From Methanomicrobiales archaeon (GTDB lineage Archaea; Halobacteriota; Methanomicrobia; Methanomicrobiales; JACTUA01), in the NCBI GenBank assembly GCA_028678905.1, contig JAJRCO010000171.1, forward strand, positions 1 through 5,914: a stretch of DNA of 5,914 bases. The letters are read 5' to 3'. This document shows, one piece after another, positions 1 to 5,914 of this stretch. Below the pieces are notes generated by a model, which did not search any database, had not been told where the DNA came from, and saw only the letters and a list, made by a program, of their open reading frames with translations. Position 1 is the first letter of the stretch; each line of letters starts with the position of its first letter. A program made the position numbers and the translations under genes.

Positions 1-524
1 ACGATATACTGGGTAGGGATGCCGGACTCATTCAGGACCTGGACGGTGATCAGCCCCTGATTGCCTGGTCGTACCTCGGTGGCAAAGACCGTGATCTCCT
101 TTCCGCTGCGGTGGGCAGTGGTGATACAGGCGAGAGCCGCCTCGGAGTTGCAATGGGTGAGGATCACGTCCCCATCCGAGATGTGACGAGCTCCGAACTC
201 GCCGATCCGGTCCACGGCCTGGAGGGAATCACGGATGAAGGTCTCGGCTCTCTCCACCAGCTGCCGCTTCGCCCCCTCTACGCAACTAGCCTCCTGGAGT
301 CCTCTCATCACATAATGGACGGCGTTGGGGAGGGAGACCGCCGTCGGACGGGTGGACACCAGTTTGTCTGCGGCGTCCTGCATACCTTGGCAAAAGCCTT
401 GGATATCGGATTCCGTCCGGGAGAGAGCATGGTCTTTCAGCGCTTCCGCTGCGGCCCGGGCAATCCTGCCTGCCCCCCGAATCTCCATGCTCTTTATTTT
501 CTCCGCAGTCTCAGTAAGCAGCAT
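1..524 (-). CDS. Ribose-1,5-bisphosphate isomerase, 3'-truncated by window edge
   Basis: The reverse strand reads about 174 codons from ATG at 524 to the window edge. The product starts MLLTETAEKIKSMEIRGAGR and belongs to the eIF-2B alpha/beta/delta-like family. Archaeal members convert ribose 1,5-bisphosphate to ribulose 1,5-bisphosphate, between AMP phosphorylase and type III RuBisCO, in the cytoplasm. Visible family motifs are IRGAGRIA (residues 15-22, phosphate/substrate binding), TRPTAVSLPNA (58-68), RIGEFGA (106-112) and DGDVILTHCNSEAA (117-130). Cys125 sits where the catalytic Cys133 of the Thermococcus kodakarensis enzyme lies. The catalytic Asp would be beyond the window. The related methylthioribose-1-phosphate isomerase (MtnA) is less likely, because the N-terminal AEKIKxMEIRGAG block matches the archaeal R15P isomerase type. 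The ATG at 524 fits homolog N-termini, but no strong Shine-Dalgarno precedes it. The frame stays open upstream, with a TTG two codons earlier as an alternative start. The gene diverges from the HAD gene. Family call is confident; start is moderate. Confidence 0.9.
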   Translation of the reverse strand, partial: MLLTETAEKIKSMEIRGAGRIARAAAEALKDHALSRTESDIQGFCQGMQDAADKLVSTRPTAVSLPNAVHYVMRGLQEASCVEGAKRQLVERAETFIRDSLQAVDRIGEFGARHISDGDVILTHCNSEAALACITTAHRSGKEITVFATEVRPGNQGLITVQVLNESGIPTQYI

Positions 525-577
525 ATTCAAGATACTATCCAGGGTAACACCATAGAACTTTGCAGGGGAAACGGTAC
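525..577. promoter_or_regulatory. Short divergent intergenic region
   Basis: Only 53 bases separate the start codons of the divergent isomerase and HAD genes. I see no convincing TATA box inside it on either strand. A T-rich TTTATTTT at 493-500, inside the isomerase coding sequence, is a weak TATA-like candidate for the plus-strand gene. Both promoters would have to overlap the opposing gene's 5' end, so transcription in the two directions may interfere. This is inference from spacing only. Confidence 0.4.
564..568 (+). promoter_or_regulatory. Ribosome binding site of the HAD gene
   Basis: AGGGG lies 9 nt before ATG 578 and decides the start. An in-frame TTG at 560 would begin the protein six residues earlier, upstream of this site and with no Shine-Dalgarno of its own. 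ATG 578 also places the HAD nucleophile eight residues from the N-terminus, which is typical of the superfamily. Confidence 0.7.
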
Positions 578-1435
578 ATGAGCGTGGCAGTGGTTTTTGA
601 CAGCGCCGGGACCCTGCTGAGAACCTTCCGGGTGGCAAAAGAGATCGCCAGGAAGGAGATGCTGATCGATGTCGAGACCACCCTGCTGACGTTCACCTCG
701 GCAGACCGTGTACTGGTTGTTCTCCACGCCCATTCCCGCGATATCATGGCGGAACTCCCCCCGCGGTACCTCTCTGAATATCTCCGGGAAAAGGAAATCG
801 GTTTCGGGATCGCCTGTTCGCGGCGGGTGGTCACGGCCGACTCGGTACGGGATATTATCTATTCCGATCGAAACGCCCGCATCGGAGATCTCCAGGAGTG
901 CATCCGCACGGTGTGGGAACACTGCCGCTCCCAGGCATTGGTGGCCATGGATAGTGGGGCAATCGTCGATCTCCGGGCAAAGAGCATCGAATATGTGATC
1001 ACCTCCGGAGGAAAGCCCTTCCCGGGAGCGAAGGAAACCATCACTGATCTCCACCGGTTGGGGATTCCCACCTTTATTGCTTCAGGTGACCGGGCGGCGA
1101 AGCTGGAAAAGATTGCTGATCACTTGGGAATATTCCGTGACCGGGTGTTCGGGATCGCCACCCCGCAGATGAAAGCCCGTATCATCGACGAATTGAAAAC
1201 CCGGTACGATGTGGTGGTCATGGTGGGAGATGGGATCAACGATCTCGCTGCGTTCACCCGAGCAGACCTCGCCATTCTCACCGAACAGCAGCGGGCACAG
1301 AGACCCCGGGAGCTGTACGATCAGGCGGATTTTGTCGTGAAAAGTGTAAGCGAGGTCGTGGAGATCGTTGGGAAGGTATGCTCCACCGAACGCGACCTCT
1401 GTGCCCGCGAAAGCAACCCGGGTGCTCCAATATAA
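578..1435 (+). CDS. Soluble HAD-family phosphatase-like protein (P-type ATPase P-domain type)
   Basis: A 285-residue soluble protein of the haloacid dehalogenase superfamily, starting at ATG 578. Motif I is VVFDSAGTLL, with Asp8 as the predicted phosphoryl-accepting nucleophile. Motif II is IASGD (167-171). A P-type-like TPQMKARIIDEL segment follows, with Lys199 as the likely motif III lysine. Motif IV is MVGDGINDLAAF, with Asp218 and Asp222 as predicted magnesium ligands. SGD and GDGIND are the forms seen in the P domain of cation ATPases (compare COG4087, 'soluble P-type ATPase'), but no membrane segments are present. Residues about 30-145 between motifs I and II would form the cap and show no recognisable nucleotide-binding motif. 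The usual acid/base Asp two residues after the nucleophile is Ala10. The substrate is unknown. The gene may be monocistronic or read into atwA, because the atwA TATA box overlaps its stop codon. Family membership is secure; the biological role is not. Confidence 0.85.
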   Translation: MSVAVVFDSAGTLLRTFRVAKEIARKEMLIDVETTLLTFTSADRVLVVLHAHSRDIMAELPPRYLSEYLREKEIGFGIACSRRVVTADSVRDIIYSDRNARIGDLQECIRTVWEHCRSQALVAMDSGAIVDLRAKSIEYVITSGGKPFPGAKETITDLHRLGIPTFIASGDRAAKLEKIADHLGIFRDRVFGIATPQMKARIIDELKTRYDVVVMVGDGINDLAAFTRADLAILTEQQRAQRPRELYDQADFVVKSVSEVVEIVGKVCSTERDLCARESNPGAPI

Positions 1436-1438
1436 AAA
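1431..1438 (+). promoter_or_regulatory. TATA box of the atwA-mmp operon
   Basis: TATAAAAA is a strong match to an archaeal TATA box. It overlaps the TAA stop of the HAD gene (1433-1435). With the usual spacing of about 25 nt, transcription would begin near 1458-1464, giving a leader of roughly 20-27 nt that still contains the atwA ribosome binding site. The A/T-rich block stands out from the surrounding GC-rich sequence. Assignment is from sequence and spacing; no start-site data are available. Confidence 0.7.
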
Positions 1439-1461
1439 CTAATAACATGAAGATGAGATAC

Positions 1462-1477
1462 TAACAAGGTAACAAGG
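1462..1477 (+). repeat. Tandem octamer TAACAAGG x2 in the atwA leader
   Basis: Two perfect head-to-tail copies of TAACAAGG (1462-1469 and 1470-1477) lie just before the start codon. The second copy contributes the AAGG of the Shine-Dalgarno. The first offers a duplicate, weaker anti-SD match 8 nt upstream. It may be a simple duplication or may affect ribosome loading. Confidence 0.6.
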
Positions 1478-1479
1478 AG
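1474..1479 (+). promoter_or_regulatory. Ribosome binding site of atwA
   Basis: AAGGAG, with the GGAG core 5 nt before ATG 1485, is a strong archaeal Shine-Dalgarno. It supports this start, as does the N-terminus [14 protein letters not shown], a normal ABC-ATPase first strand. Confidence 0.8.
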
Positions 1480-1484
1480 AGCTC

Positions 1485-3095
1485 ATGGCGCCGCTGATCA
1501 CCATAAACAACCTCCGAATGGATTTTGATGGGAAAACTGTATTGAAGAATATTAGTTTTGAGATTGGTGAGGGCGAAGTTATCGGAATCATCGGAAGGAG
1601 CGGAGCCGGAAAAACGGTGCTGATGCACCTGATCCGGGGGGTGGATCAACCACCCACCGCCGGCAGGATCGTGTACCACATCGCGGCTTGTTCAGCATGT
1701 GAATGGGTAGACATCCCGAGCCAGGCGGGCAATTCCTGCCCGGTCTGCGGAGGGGAAATGCGCCGGCTGGATGTCGATTTCTGGGCGGAAGAAAACGAAT
1801 CCACGAAGCGGAGAATCATGCGGCGGACCGCGATCATGTTCCAGCGGACATTTGCCCTGTATGGCAATGACCGGGTGATCGAGAATGTGTTGCGGGCCCT
1901 GGACGACATCGAATATCCGGGTGACAAGGCGATCAACCGTGCGGCCGACCTGCTCGATGAAGTACGCCTGTCTCACCGGATGATGCATATCGCCCGCGAC
2001 CTTTCAGGAGGGGAAAAACAGAGGGTAGTGCTCGCTCGGCAGCTCGCGAAAGAGCCGTTCATGCTGTTTGCCGATGAACCGACCGGTACCCTCGATCCAG
2101 AAACTGCAAACCTGGTGCATGCGATGCTCCGGGATGCGGCGAAATCCAATGGCATGGGAATGGTGGTAACCTCCCACTTCTCCCAGGTCGTGGAGGATGT
2201 AGCTGACCGGGCGATCCTGCTGATTAACGGAGAAGCGACCATGGTAGGAACTCCTACGGCAGTGATCGCCCGTTTCATGGAAGGGTTCGCCGACTCCGAG
2301 AAATATACAAAAGCCGAGTTTGGTCAGGATATCATCATCGCCCGAGACGTGATCAAGCGGTATGTATCCGTCGATCGAGGGGTGGTCAAGGCGGTGAACG
2401 GAGTCTCCTTTGAGGTCCCGGCAAAGGAGATCTTCGGGATCATCGGGAAAAGCGGGGCCGGGAAGACCACTATGAGCCGAATCATCGCGGGCATCATTGA
2501 GCCTACCAGCGGAGAACTGAACGTCCGGATTGGTGATGAATGGGTGGATATGACCAAACCAGGAATCGAGGAGCGGGGTCGGGCCAAGGCGTATATCGGT
2601 CTTCTCCACCAGGAATATGACCTTTATCCCCACCGCACCGTGCTGGACAATCTCACGGACGCTATTGGTCTGGAATTCCCCAAGGAGCTGGCAGTCAGGA
2701 AAGCGATTATCACCCTGAAGATGGCTGGATTTGAAGAGGAGAAGTCCCGAGAGATCCTGGACCGCTATCCGTCCCAGCTCAGTGAAGGGGAACGTCACCG
2801 GGTCGCCCTCGCCCAGGTGTTGATCCGGGAGCCCCGTATTGTCATCCTCGACGAACCTTCGGGAACTATGGATCCAATCACCAAGCTGGACGTGAAACAC
2901 TCTATCCTTACCTCCCGCAACGAAATGGACGAGACCTTTATCATGGTCTCCCATGATATGGAGTTCGTAAAAGACATCTGTGACCGCCTAGCCCTGATGC
3001 GGGGAGGAAAAATAGTGCAGATCGGGCCCACTGAAGAAGTCCTCGCCAGTCTTACCGAAGAAGAACGAAAGGTCATGGGAAAACCCGGCGCCTGA
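1485..3095 (+). CDS. atwA: Methyl-coenzyme M reductase activation component A2 (twin ABC ATPase)
   Basis: A 536-residue soluble protein with two ABC nucleotide-binding domains, the architecture of component A2, which drives ATP-dependent reductive activation of MCR (Ni of F430 to Ni(I)). Domain 1 has Walker A GRSGAGKT (37-44), Q-loop Gln120, signature LSGGE (173-177), Walker B FADEP with Asp197/Glu198, and switch His231. Domain 2 has Walker A GKSGAGKT (321-328), Gln376, a variant signature LSEGE (432-436), Walker B ILDEP with Asp456/Glu457, and His490. All catalytic residues are present, so both sites could hydrolyse ATP. A zinc-ribbon-like insert with Cys69/Cys72 and Cys85/Cys88 lies in domain 1 between Walker A and the Q-loop. 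There are no transmembrane segments and no permease gene nearby, so this is not a transporter. It heads the operon behind its own TATA box, and the methanogenesis-marker genes downstream confirm the identity. Its length is close to that expected for A2 proteins. Confidence 0.95.
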   Translation: MAPLITINNLRMDFDGKTVLKNISFEIGEGEVIGIIGRSGAGKTVLMHLIRGVDQPPTAGRIVYHIAACSACEWVDIPSQAGNSCPVCGGEMRRLDVDFWAEENESTKRRIMRRTAIMFQRTFALYGNDRVIENVLRALDDIEYPGDKAINRAADLLDEVRLSHRMMHIARDLSGGEKQRVVLARQLAKEPFMLFADEPTGTLDPETANLVHAMLRDAAKSNGMGMVVTSHFSQVVEDVADRAILLINGEATMVGTPTAVIARFMEGFADSEKYTKAEFGQDIIIARDVIKRYVSVDRGVVKAVNGVSFEVPAKEIFGIIGKSGAGKTTMSRIIAGIIEPTSGELNVRIGDEWVDMTKPGIEERGRAKAYIGLLHQEYDLYPHRTVLDNLTDAIGLEFPKELAVRKAIITLKMAGFEEEKSREILDRYPSQLSEGERHRVALAQVLIREPRIVILDEPSGTMDPITKLDVKHSILTSRNEMDETFIMVSHDMEFVKDICDRLALMRGGKIVQIGPTEEVLASLTEEERKVMGKPGA

Positions 3096-3107
3096 AACAG
3101 GGTGACC

Positions 3108-4631
3108 ATGGAAATTCACCTCGATGGCAAAAAGAGGGAGGTGAAGGAAGGAACCACTCTGGACAGCCTTCTGCCAGGGCGGGAACTGGGGTGTGCTGTC
3201 GCCATCGTCCGCGCGGTCGAAGCAGAAGAGGAACAGACCCCGTTTATCCGTCTGAACACCTCCAAAGGTGAAGTGGTCATCGAGACTACAGACCCCCGGT
3301 TTGGTCTGATCCAATCCAGCGGGGCAATCAGAGATCTTCGTGTGCAGTGGGAAGACCGGTACGCAGTCGCCTTCGGTCCTTTTGCCACCGAATTTTCTCC
3401 ATCCCGCACCCCGGCATCCTACGACAGGGGAGACGTGATCCTGGGATGTGGAGGATATGATCCCAAACGCTCCCTCCTCATATTTTCCCGGATGCGCCAT
3501 CTGGCCGATCATGGAGCTTCTGCTGAGGGGGGAGTGCTGGGTAAGGTGGTTAGCGGACGGGGAGTAGTGGATACCTGGGAATCCGGTGACCAGATCTCCT
3601 CGATGGAACGGGTGATATCCTGGGAAGACCGGACCCGCTCGTTCACCACCACCGAAGGAACCCTTCCCCTTCAAGATGGCATGCAAATCATCACCTATGT
3701 GGGGGGCACTGCCCAGGGATTCACTCCAGACCATGTCGATACTATCGGTGCAGAGAGCGTGGATCATCTGCTGCTGGTTTTGAAAGATCAACATTTTACT
3801 GTACACCGGGCGACCAGCACGTATATCCAGGACTGCCGGATCAGCCCCCTGGACGTGCCTCCGGCCGTGAAATTGCCCCGCCGGGAAGGCACCATCTCGG
3901 TGCGGACAGTCGGGCCCTCCCGGGGATGTGTCTACATCTATCGCACCGATGTTGCAAGTCATCCTACCCATACGGTGGTAGGCCAGGTGGTGCATGGCCT
4001 GGAGCTGGTAAAACTGGCGAAGGATGGTGAAACCCTCTGCATCCGCATGTCGCCGGAACGACTGGATCTGGTGGGCATGACGGTTTCCGAAGGTTTGCAG
4101 GTGGCAGAAGAACGAGGAGTAAGGGCGCAGGTGGATGCGCGGGACGGGAATCACATCATCGTAGATCAGGAGCCGTCCACCACGTTGGAGGTGCTTGCAG
4201 AAAAGCAGATCCGGCTCATCTCTGCTCCCGCGGAGAAGGTAGTCACAGTCCGCCTTGACGATGCTCATGCACCTGTCACCGCGGCGACCTTCCGGGAGAT
4301 GACCGGCCTGCGGTTTCGGGCAATCGGGAAGCTCCCGGTCTTTTTTACCTTCGAAGATGTGGTGCTGTTCAAGACGGCTTCCCAGGGAACAGCGAAGATC
4401 ATGCCAGAAAATACTCCTGCCTCTGAGGTTCCGGCCTACCAGATTGGAGTTACCAACGAGGCACGGAAGGGATCCGGCACCATCGGTGTTCGGTTGTCGG
4501 ACAACAGCGAGTTCGGACCGACCGGAGAGCCTTTTGAAGCGACCAACATTGTTGGAATATTCCTGGAGCCGGAAAAGTTACGGGGCCTTAAAGAAAAAGG
4601 AACTCTTTACATCCGGGAGACATCTCTATGA
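3108..4631 (+). CDS. mmp3: Methanogenesis marker protein 3 (UPF0288, cyclophilin-like)
   Basis: A 507-residue protein of the Mmp3/UPF0288 family, restricted to methanogens and relatives. The N-terminus MEIHLDGKKREVKEGTTLDS looks like a ThiS/MoaD-type beta-grasp domain (residues 1 to about 35). Cyclophilin-like segments follow, shown by GKVVSGRGVVDTWESGDQI (145-163) and the parallel GQVVHGLELVKLAKDGETL (292-310). The C-terminal block GTIGVRLSDNSEFGPTGEPF (457-476) is a family hallmark. Cysteines are at 29, 114, 243, 274 and 311. From memory, Mmp3 was reported in the cryo-EM MCR activation complex with McrC, Mmp7, Mmp17 and A2, so it probably acts as a scaffold or electron-transfer subunit rather than a prolyl isomerase. 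The start is uncertain: GTG 3102 is in frame two codons upstream, while GGTGA (3101-3105) sits only 2 nt before ATG 3108. I prefer the ATG because the beta-grasp strand begins there. It lies 12 nt after atwA, in the same operon. Confidence 0.92.
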   Translation: MEIHLDGKKREVKEGTTLDSLLPGRELGCAVAIVRAVEAEEEQTPFIRLNTSKGEVVIETTDPRFGLIQSSGAIRDLRVQWEDRYAVAFGPFATEFSPSRTPASYDRGDVILGCGGYDPKRSLLIFSRMRHLADHGASAEGGVLGKVVSGRGVVDTWESGDQISSMERVISWEDRTRSFTTTEGTLPLQDGMQIITYVGGTAQGFTPDHVDTIGAESVDHLLLVLKDQHFTVHRATSTYIQDCRISPLDVPPAVKLPRREGTISVRTVGPSRGCVYIYRTDVASHPTHTVVGQVVHGLELVKLAKDGETLCIRMSPERLDLVGMTVSEGLQVAEERGVRAQVDARDGNHIIVDQEPSTTLEVLAEKQIRLISAPAEKVVTVRLDDAHAPVTAATFREMTGLRFRAIGKLPVFFTFEDVVLFKTASQGTAKIMPENTPASEVPAYQIGVTNEARKGSGTIGVRLSDNSEFGPTGEPFEATNIVGIFLEPEKLRGLKEKGTLYIRETSL

Positions 4632-5068
4632 AAGAATACCGACCCATACTGGTGGGAACCGTCACCAAGTACGTGTTTATAGAATCCTCCAAATTTACGC
4701 CGGAAGAATTGGCTCTTAAAGCCTACGAAATTTCAAAAGGAATGATGATCAAGGAAACCTGTTTTGGGTTGCAGGTCACCGGTATGCCTGAAGAAGTAAA
4801 TGAGCTCATAGGCAGGATTCGTGAATTTGATCCCAGCCACATATTTGTTAAGGATAGAGGGTTTCCCCCGGGGGATCCTCGCAGGTGCCGGGCGAATCTT
4901 GGAGGTGCACGCCCAGGATTTCATGGTCACGAGTACGAGATCCCTCTCCTGCCCTACGTATCCCATGGTCTGGAGACTCCTGTGGAGAGGACATCCGAAC
5001 CAATGAAGGTGCAGCGAAAGGAGAAACTGGATATCTGGACCCTTAAACGCAAGATGGAGGAAGCCTGA
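4628..5068 (+). CDS. mmp6: Methanogenesis marker protein 6
   Basis: A 146-residue protein of the Mmp6 family, found with MCR genes; its biochemical function is unknown. The N-terminal half (about 1-70) looks like a small alpha/beta fold. The hallmark follows as a dense basic, glycine- and proline-rich block: RGFPPGDPRRCRANLGGARP spans 77-96 and GFH follows. Cys87 sits in GDPRRCR and His99/His101 come just after; Cys45 is the only other cysteine. The charged C-terminus (126-146) is probably helical. There is no signal peptide or membrane segment, so it is cytoplasmic. The ATG overlaps the mmp3 stop as ATGA, implying translational coupling, and GGGAG (4615-4619) lies 8 nt upstream inside mmp3. 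The first part of the gene is visibly richer in A/T than its neighbours, but the operon position argues against foreign origin. Identity rests on the recalled family motif plus context. Confidence 0.88.
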   Translation: MKEYRPILVGTVTKYVFIESSKFTPEELALKAYEISKGMMIKETCFGLQVTGMPEEVNELIGRIREFDPSHIFVKDRGFPPGDPRRCRANLGGARPGFHGHEYEIPLLPYVSHGLETPVERTSEPMKVQRKEKLDIWTLKRKMEEA

Positions 5069-5069
5069 C

Positions 5070-5516
5070 ATGGCAAAGATTTTCATATACCCCATGACCA
5101 GCCTGATCCTCTCGGATATGGTGGCAAGGTTCGGACATCAGCCAATGGGATCAGCCCTCGCGATACGGGAACGCATTCAGACCCCCAGCGTCGAATCTCC
5201 CCCTCTTCAGATCACCCCCGAAGAACCTAAGAAGGGTCTTAAGTACGCTGCAGTGGAGGTACCGAGTGGAGTACGGGGAAGGATGGCGATCATGGGGCCC
5301 CTGATCGAAGAGGCTGAGGCGGCTATTATCATTACAGATGCAGATTTTGCATTTGGCTGCATGGGATGTGCCCGGACCAATGAACTGCTGAAGGACCTGG
5401 TGCGGAACCGGGCGATCCCGAAGCTCGAACTCCGTTATCCGACCAGCGAGGAAGAAGGGGATCGGTTCGTAGCCGCAATTCGGGAGTTCCTGGAATCCCT
5501 CAGGGAGGGGGGCTGA
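5070..5516 (+). CDS. mmp5: Methanogenesis marker protein 5
   Basis: A 148-residue cytoplasmic protein of the Mmp5 family with no established function. It starts [20 protein letters not shown]. The conserved core is [20 protein letters not shown] (58-77), followed by a hydrophobic strand [12 protein letters not shown] (84-95) and [11 protein letters not shown] with a CxxC pair, Cys97 and Cys100. Those are the only cysteines, so a metal or iron-sulfur site would need a partner chain or a dimer. The strand-then-CxxC layout resembles the CTCFRC segment of the next gene product, Mmp15. The start is well supported by GGAGG at 5056-5060, 9 nt upstream, and by position 1 nt after the mmp6 stop. The stop shares one base with the mmp15 start. 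Family assignment is confident; a cluster-binding role is inference. Confidence 0.9.
   Translation: MAKIFIYPMTSLILSDMVARFGHQPMGSALAIRERIQTPSVESPPLQITPEEPKKGLKYAAVEVPSGVRGRMAIMGPLIEEAEAAIIITDADFAFGCMGCARTNELLKDLVRNRAIPKLELRYPTSEEEGDRFVAAIREFLESLREGG
5503..5510 (+). promoter_or_regulatory. Ribosome binding site of mmp15
   Basis: GGGAGGGG lies inside the last codons of mmp5, 5 nt before the ATG at 5516. It fixes the mmp15 start and shows that mmp15 can recruit ribosomes even though it overlaps the mmp5 stop (TGATG). Confidence 0.7.
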
Positions 5517-5914
5517 TGACCGTTCCGGTGAGGATCGCCCAGCTCTCCTGTGGCCCCGAGTATAGCGGGATTCAGGCAGAGATCAACGAAGCGGCCAAGG
5601 CCGTGGGTGCGGAAATCTTTCACGCAGATATCTCCCTCAAGGATATCGTGAAGAATTTTGAAATTGTGGGAATGGAGGTGGCAAGCCCCGACCTGCGTCT
5701 GTCCATCGCCCGGGCCAAGGCCCTGGTAGAAGGACGGATAGAGGCGGACGCGGTGTTCATCTGCACCTGTTTCCGTTGTGCGGAGGGGGCCATCGTGCGC
5801 AACGAGCTTCGCCGTTACATCCACGACAATTCTCACCTCCCGGTGGTCAGCTATTCGTTCACCGAGCGCACCACTGCAGGAACCCTGCTCACCCGCATGG
5901 AGGCGCTGACGACT
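5516..5914 (+). CDS. mmp15: Methanogenesis marker protein 15, N-terminal part (cut by window edge)
   Basis: ATG at 5516 opens a frame of 133 codons with no stop to the window end. The product begins [20 protein letters not shown]. It matches the N-terminal region of Mmp15, a family whose remaining part resembles the BcrA/BadF/HgdC (2-hydroxyacyl-CoA dehydratase activator) ATPase; that ATPase domain would lie outside the window. Cysteines visible are Cys12 (in QLSCG) and a cluster Cys83, Cys85 and Cys88 in [11 protein letters not shown]. Other conserved stretches are [20 protein letters not shown] (57-76) and [20 protein letters not shown] (112-131). Activators of this superfamily use ATP to push low-potential electrons from an iron-sulfur cluster into a partner enzyme, which would suit MCR activation; that link is inference. 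The gene is translationally coupled to mmp5 through TGATG. Confidence 0.88.
   Translation, partial: MTVPVRIAQLSCGPEYSGIQAEINEAAKAVGAEIFHADISLKDIVKNFEIVGMEVASPDLRLSIARAKALVEGRIEADAVFICTCFRCAEGAIVRNELRRYIHDNSHLPVVSYSFTERTTAGTLLTRMEALTT

Noticed and set aside
111..581. Plus-strand open frame of 156 codons at the left end
   Set aside because: It is the antisense of the ribose-1,5-bisphosphate isomerase, whose motifs on the minus strand are unmistakable.
2004..2954. Open frame of 316 codons on the minus strand inside atwA
   Set aside because: It is fully antisense to conserved ATPase motifs, with shadow-like composition and no family resemblance.
1485..3095. Reading atwA as an ABC transporter ATP-binding protein
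   Set aside because: There are two fused ATPase domains with a zinc-ribbon-like insert, no permease or binding-protein gene adjacent, and methanogenesis-marker genes downstream; all fit component A2.
2988..4268. Long open frame of 426 codons on the minus strand opposite atwA and mmp3
   Set aside because: It lies antisense to two strongly supported genes, has no recognisable domain, is rich in His, Pro, Gly and Arg as expected from reversed GC-rich codons, and has no ribosome binding site that I can see.
4628..4860. A/T-richer start of mmp6 as a sign of horizontal transfer
   Set aside because: The gene overlaps mmp3, sits in a conserved operon and has a family-typical motif, so local composition alone is not enough.
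1..5914. CRISPR arrays, tRNA or rRNA genes, insertion sequences, Rho-independent-like terminators
   Set aside because: No spaced direct repeats, transposase sequences, inverted terminal repeats, recognisable RNA gene or stem-loop plus T-run was seen on reading through the window; intergenic space is under about 55 bases everywhere.

Overview
The window comes from a methanogenic archaeon. Four consecutive genes encode proteins of the methanogenesis-marker (Mmp) families, found essentially only in organisms with methyl-coenzyme M reductase (MCR). They follow atwA, which encodes component A2, the ATPase that activates MCR. Moderately high GC, strong Shine-Dalgarno sites, a TATA box and an archaeal ribose-1,5-bisphosphate isomerase fit the class Methanomicrobia, most likely the order Methanomicrobiales. 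The order-level assignment is inference from gene content and protein similarity recalled without a search.

Layout. (1) 1-524, minus strand: the N-terminal part of ribose-1,5-bisphosphate isomerase, from the archaeal AMP/RuBisCO III nucleotide pathway, running off the left edge. (2) 525-577: a 53-bp gap between divergent start codons. (3) 578-1435, plus strand: a soluble HAD phosphatase-like protein resembling the P domain of P-type ATPases, with an unusual catalytic motif. (4) 1436-1484: a promoter/leader. A TATA box overlaps the stop codon of the HAD gene, followed by a tandem octamer and a good ribosome binding site. (5) 1485-5914, plus strand: a tightly packed operon atwA - mmp3 - mmp6 - mmp5 - mmp15. 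Gene junctions are 12 nt, a 4-nt ATGA overlap, 1 nt, and a 1-nt TGATG overlap. mmp15 runs off the right edge.

How the genes work together. MCR makes methane using a nickel tetrapyrrole, F430, that must be reduced to Ni(I). Component A2 supplies ATP-driven activation. Mmp3 has been reported (from memory) as part of the large MCR activation complex that carries nitrogenase-type iron-sulfur clusters. Mmp5, Mmp6 and Mmp15 have no settled function. Their conserved cysteines (CxxC in Mmp5, a CxCxxC cluster in Mmp15, a GDPRRCR box in Mmp6) and strict co-transcription suggest that they build, load or feed electrons to that activation machinery. This is the most interesting open question in the window. 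The isomerase and HAD genes look like metabolic neighbours; nothing visible links the HAD protein to MCR beyond position.

No tRNA, rRNA, CRISPR array, insertion sequence or clear terminator was seen. No gene appears frameshifted or broken, and nothing suggests recent horizontal transfer.
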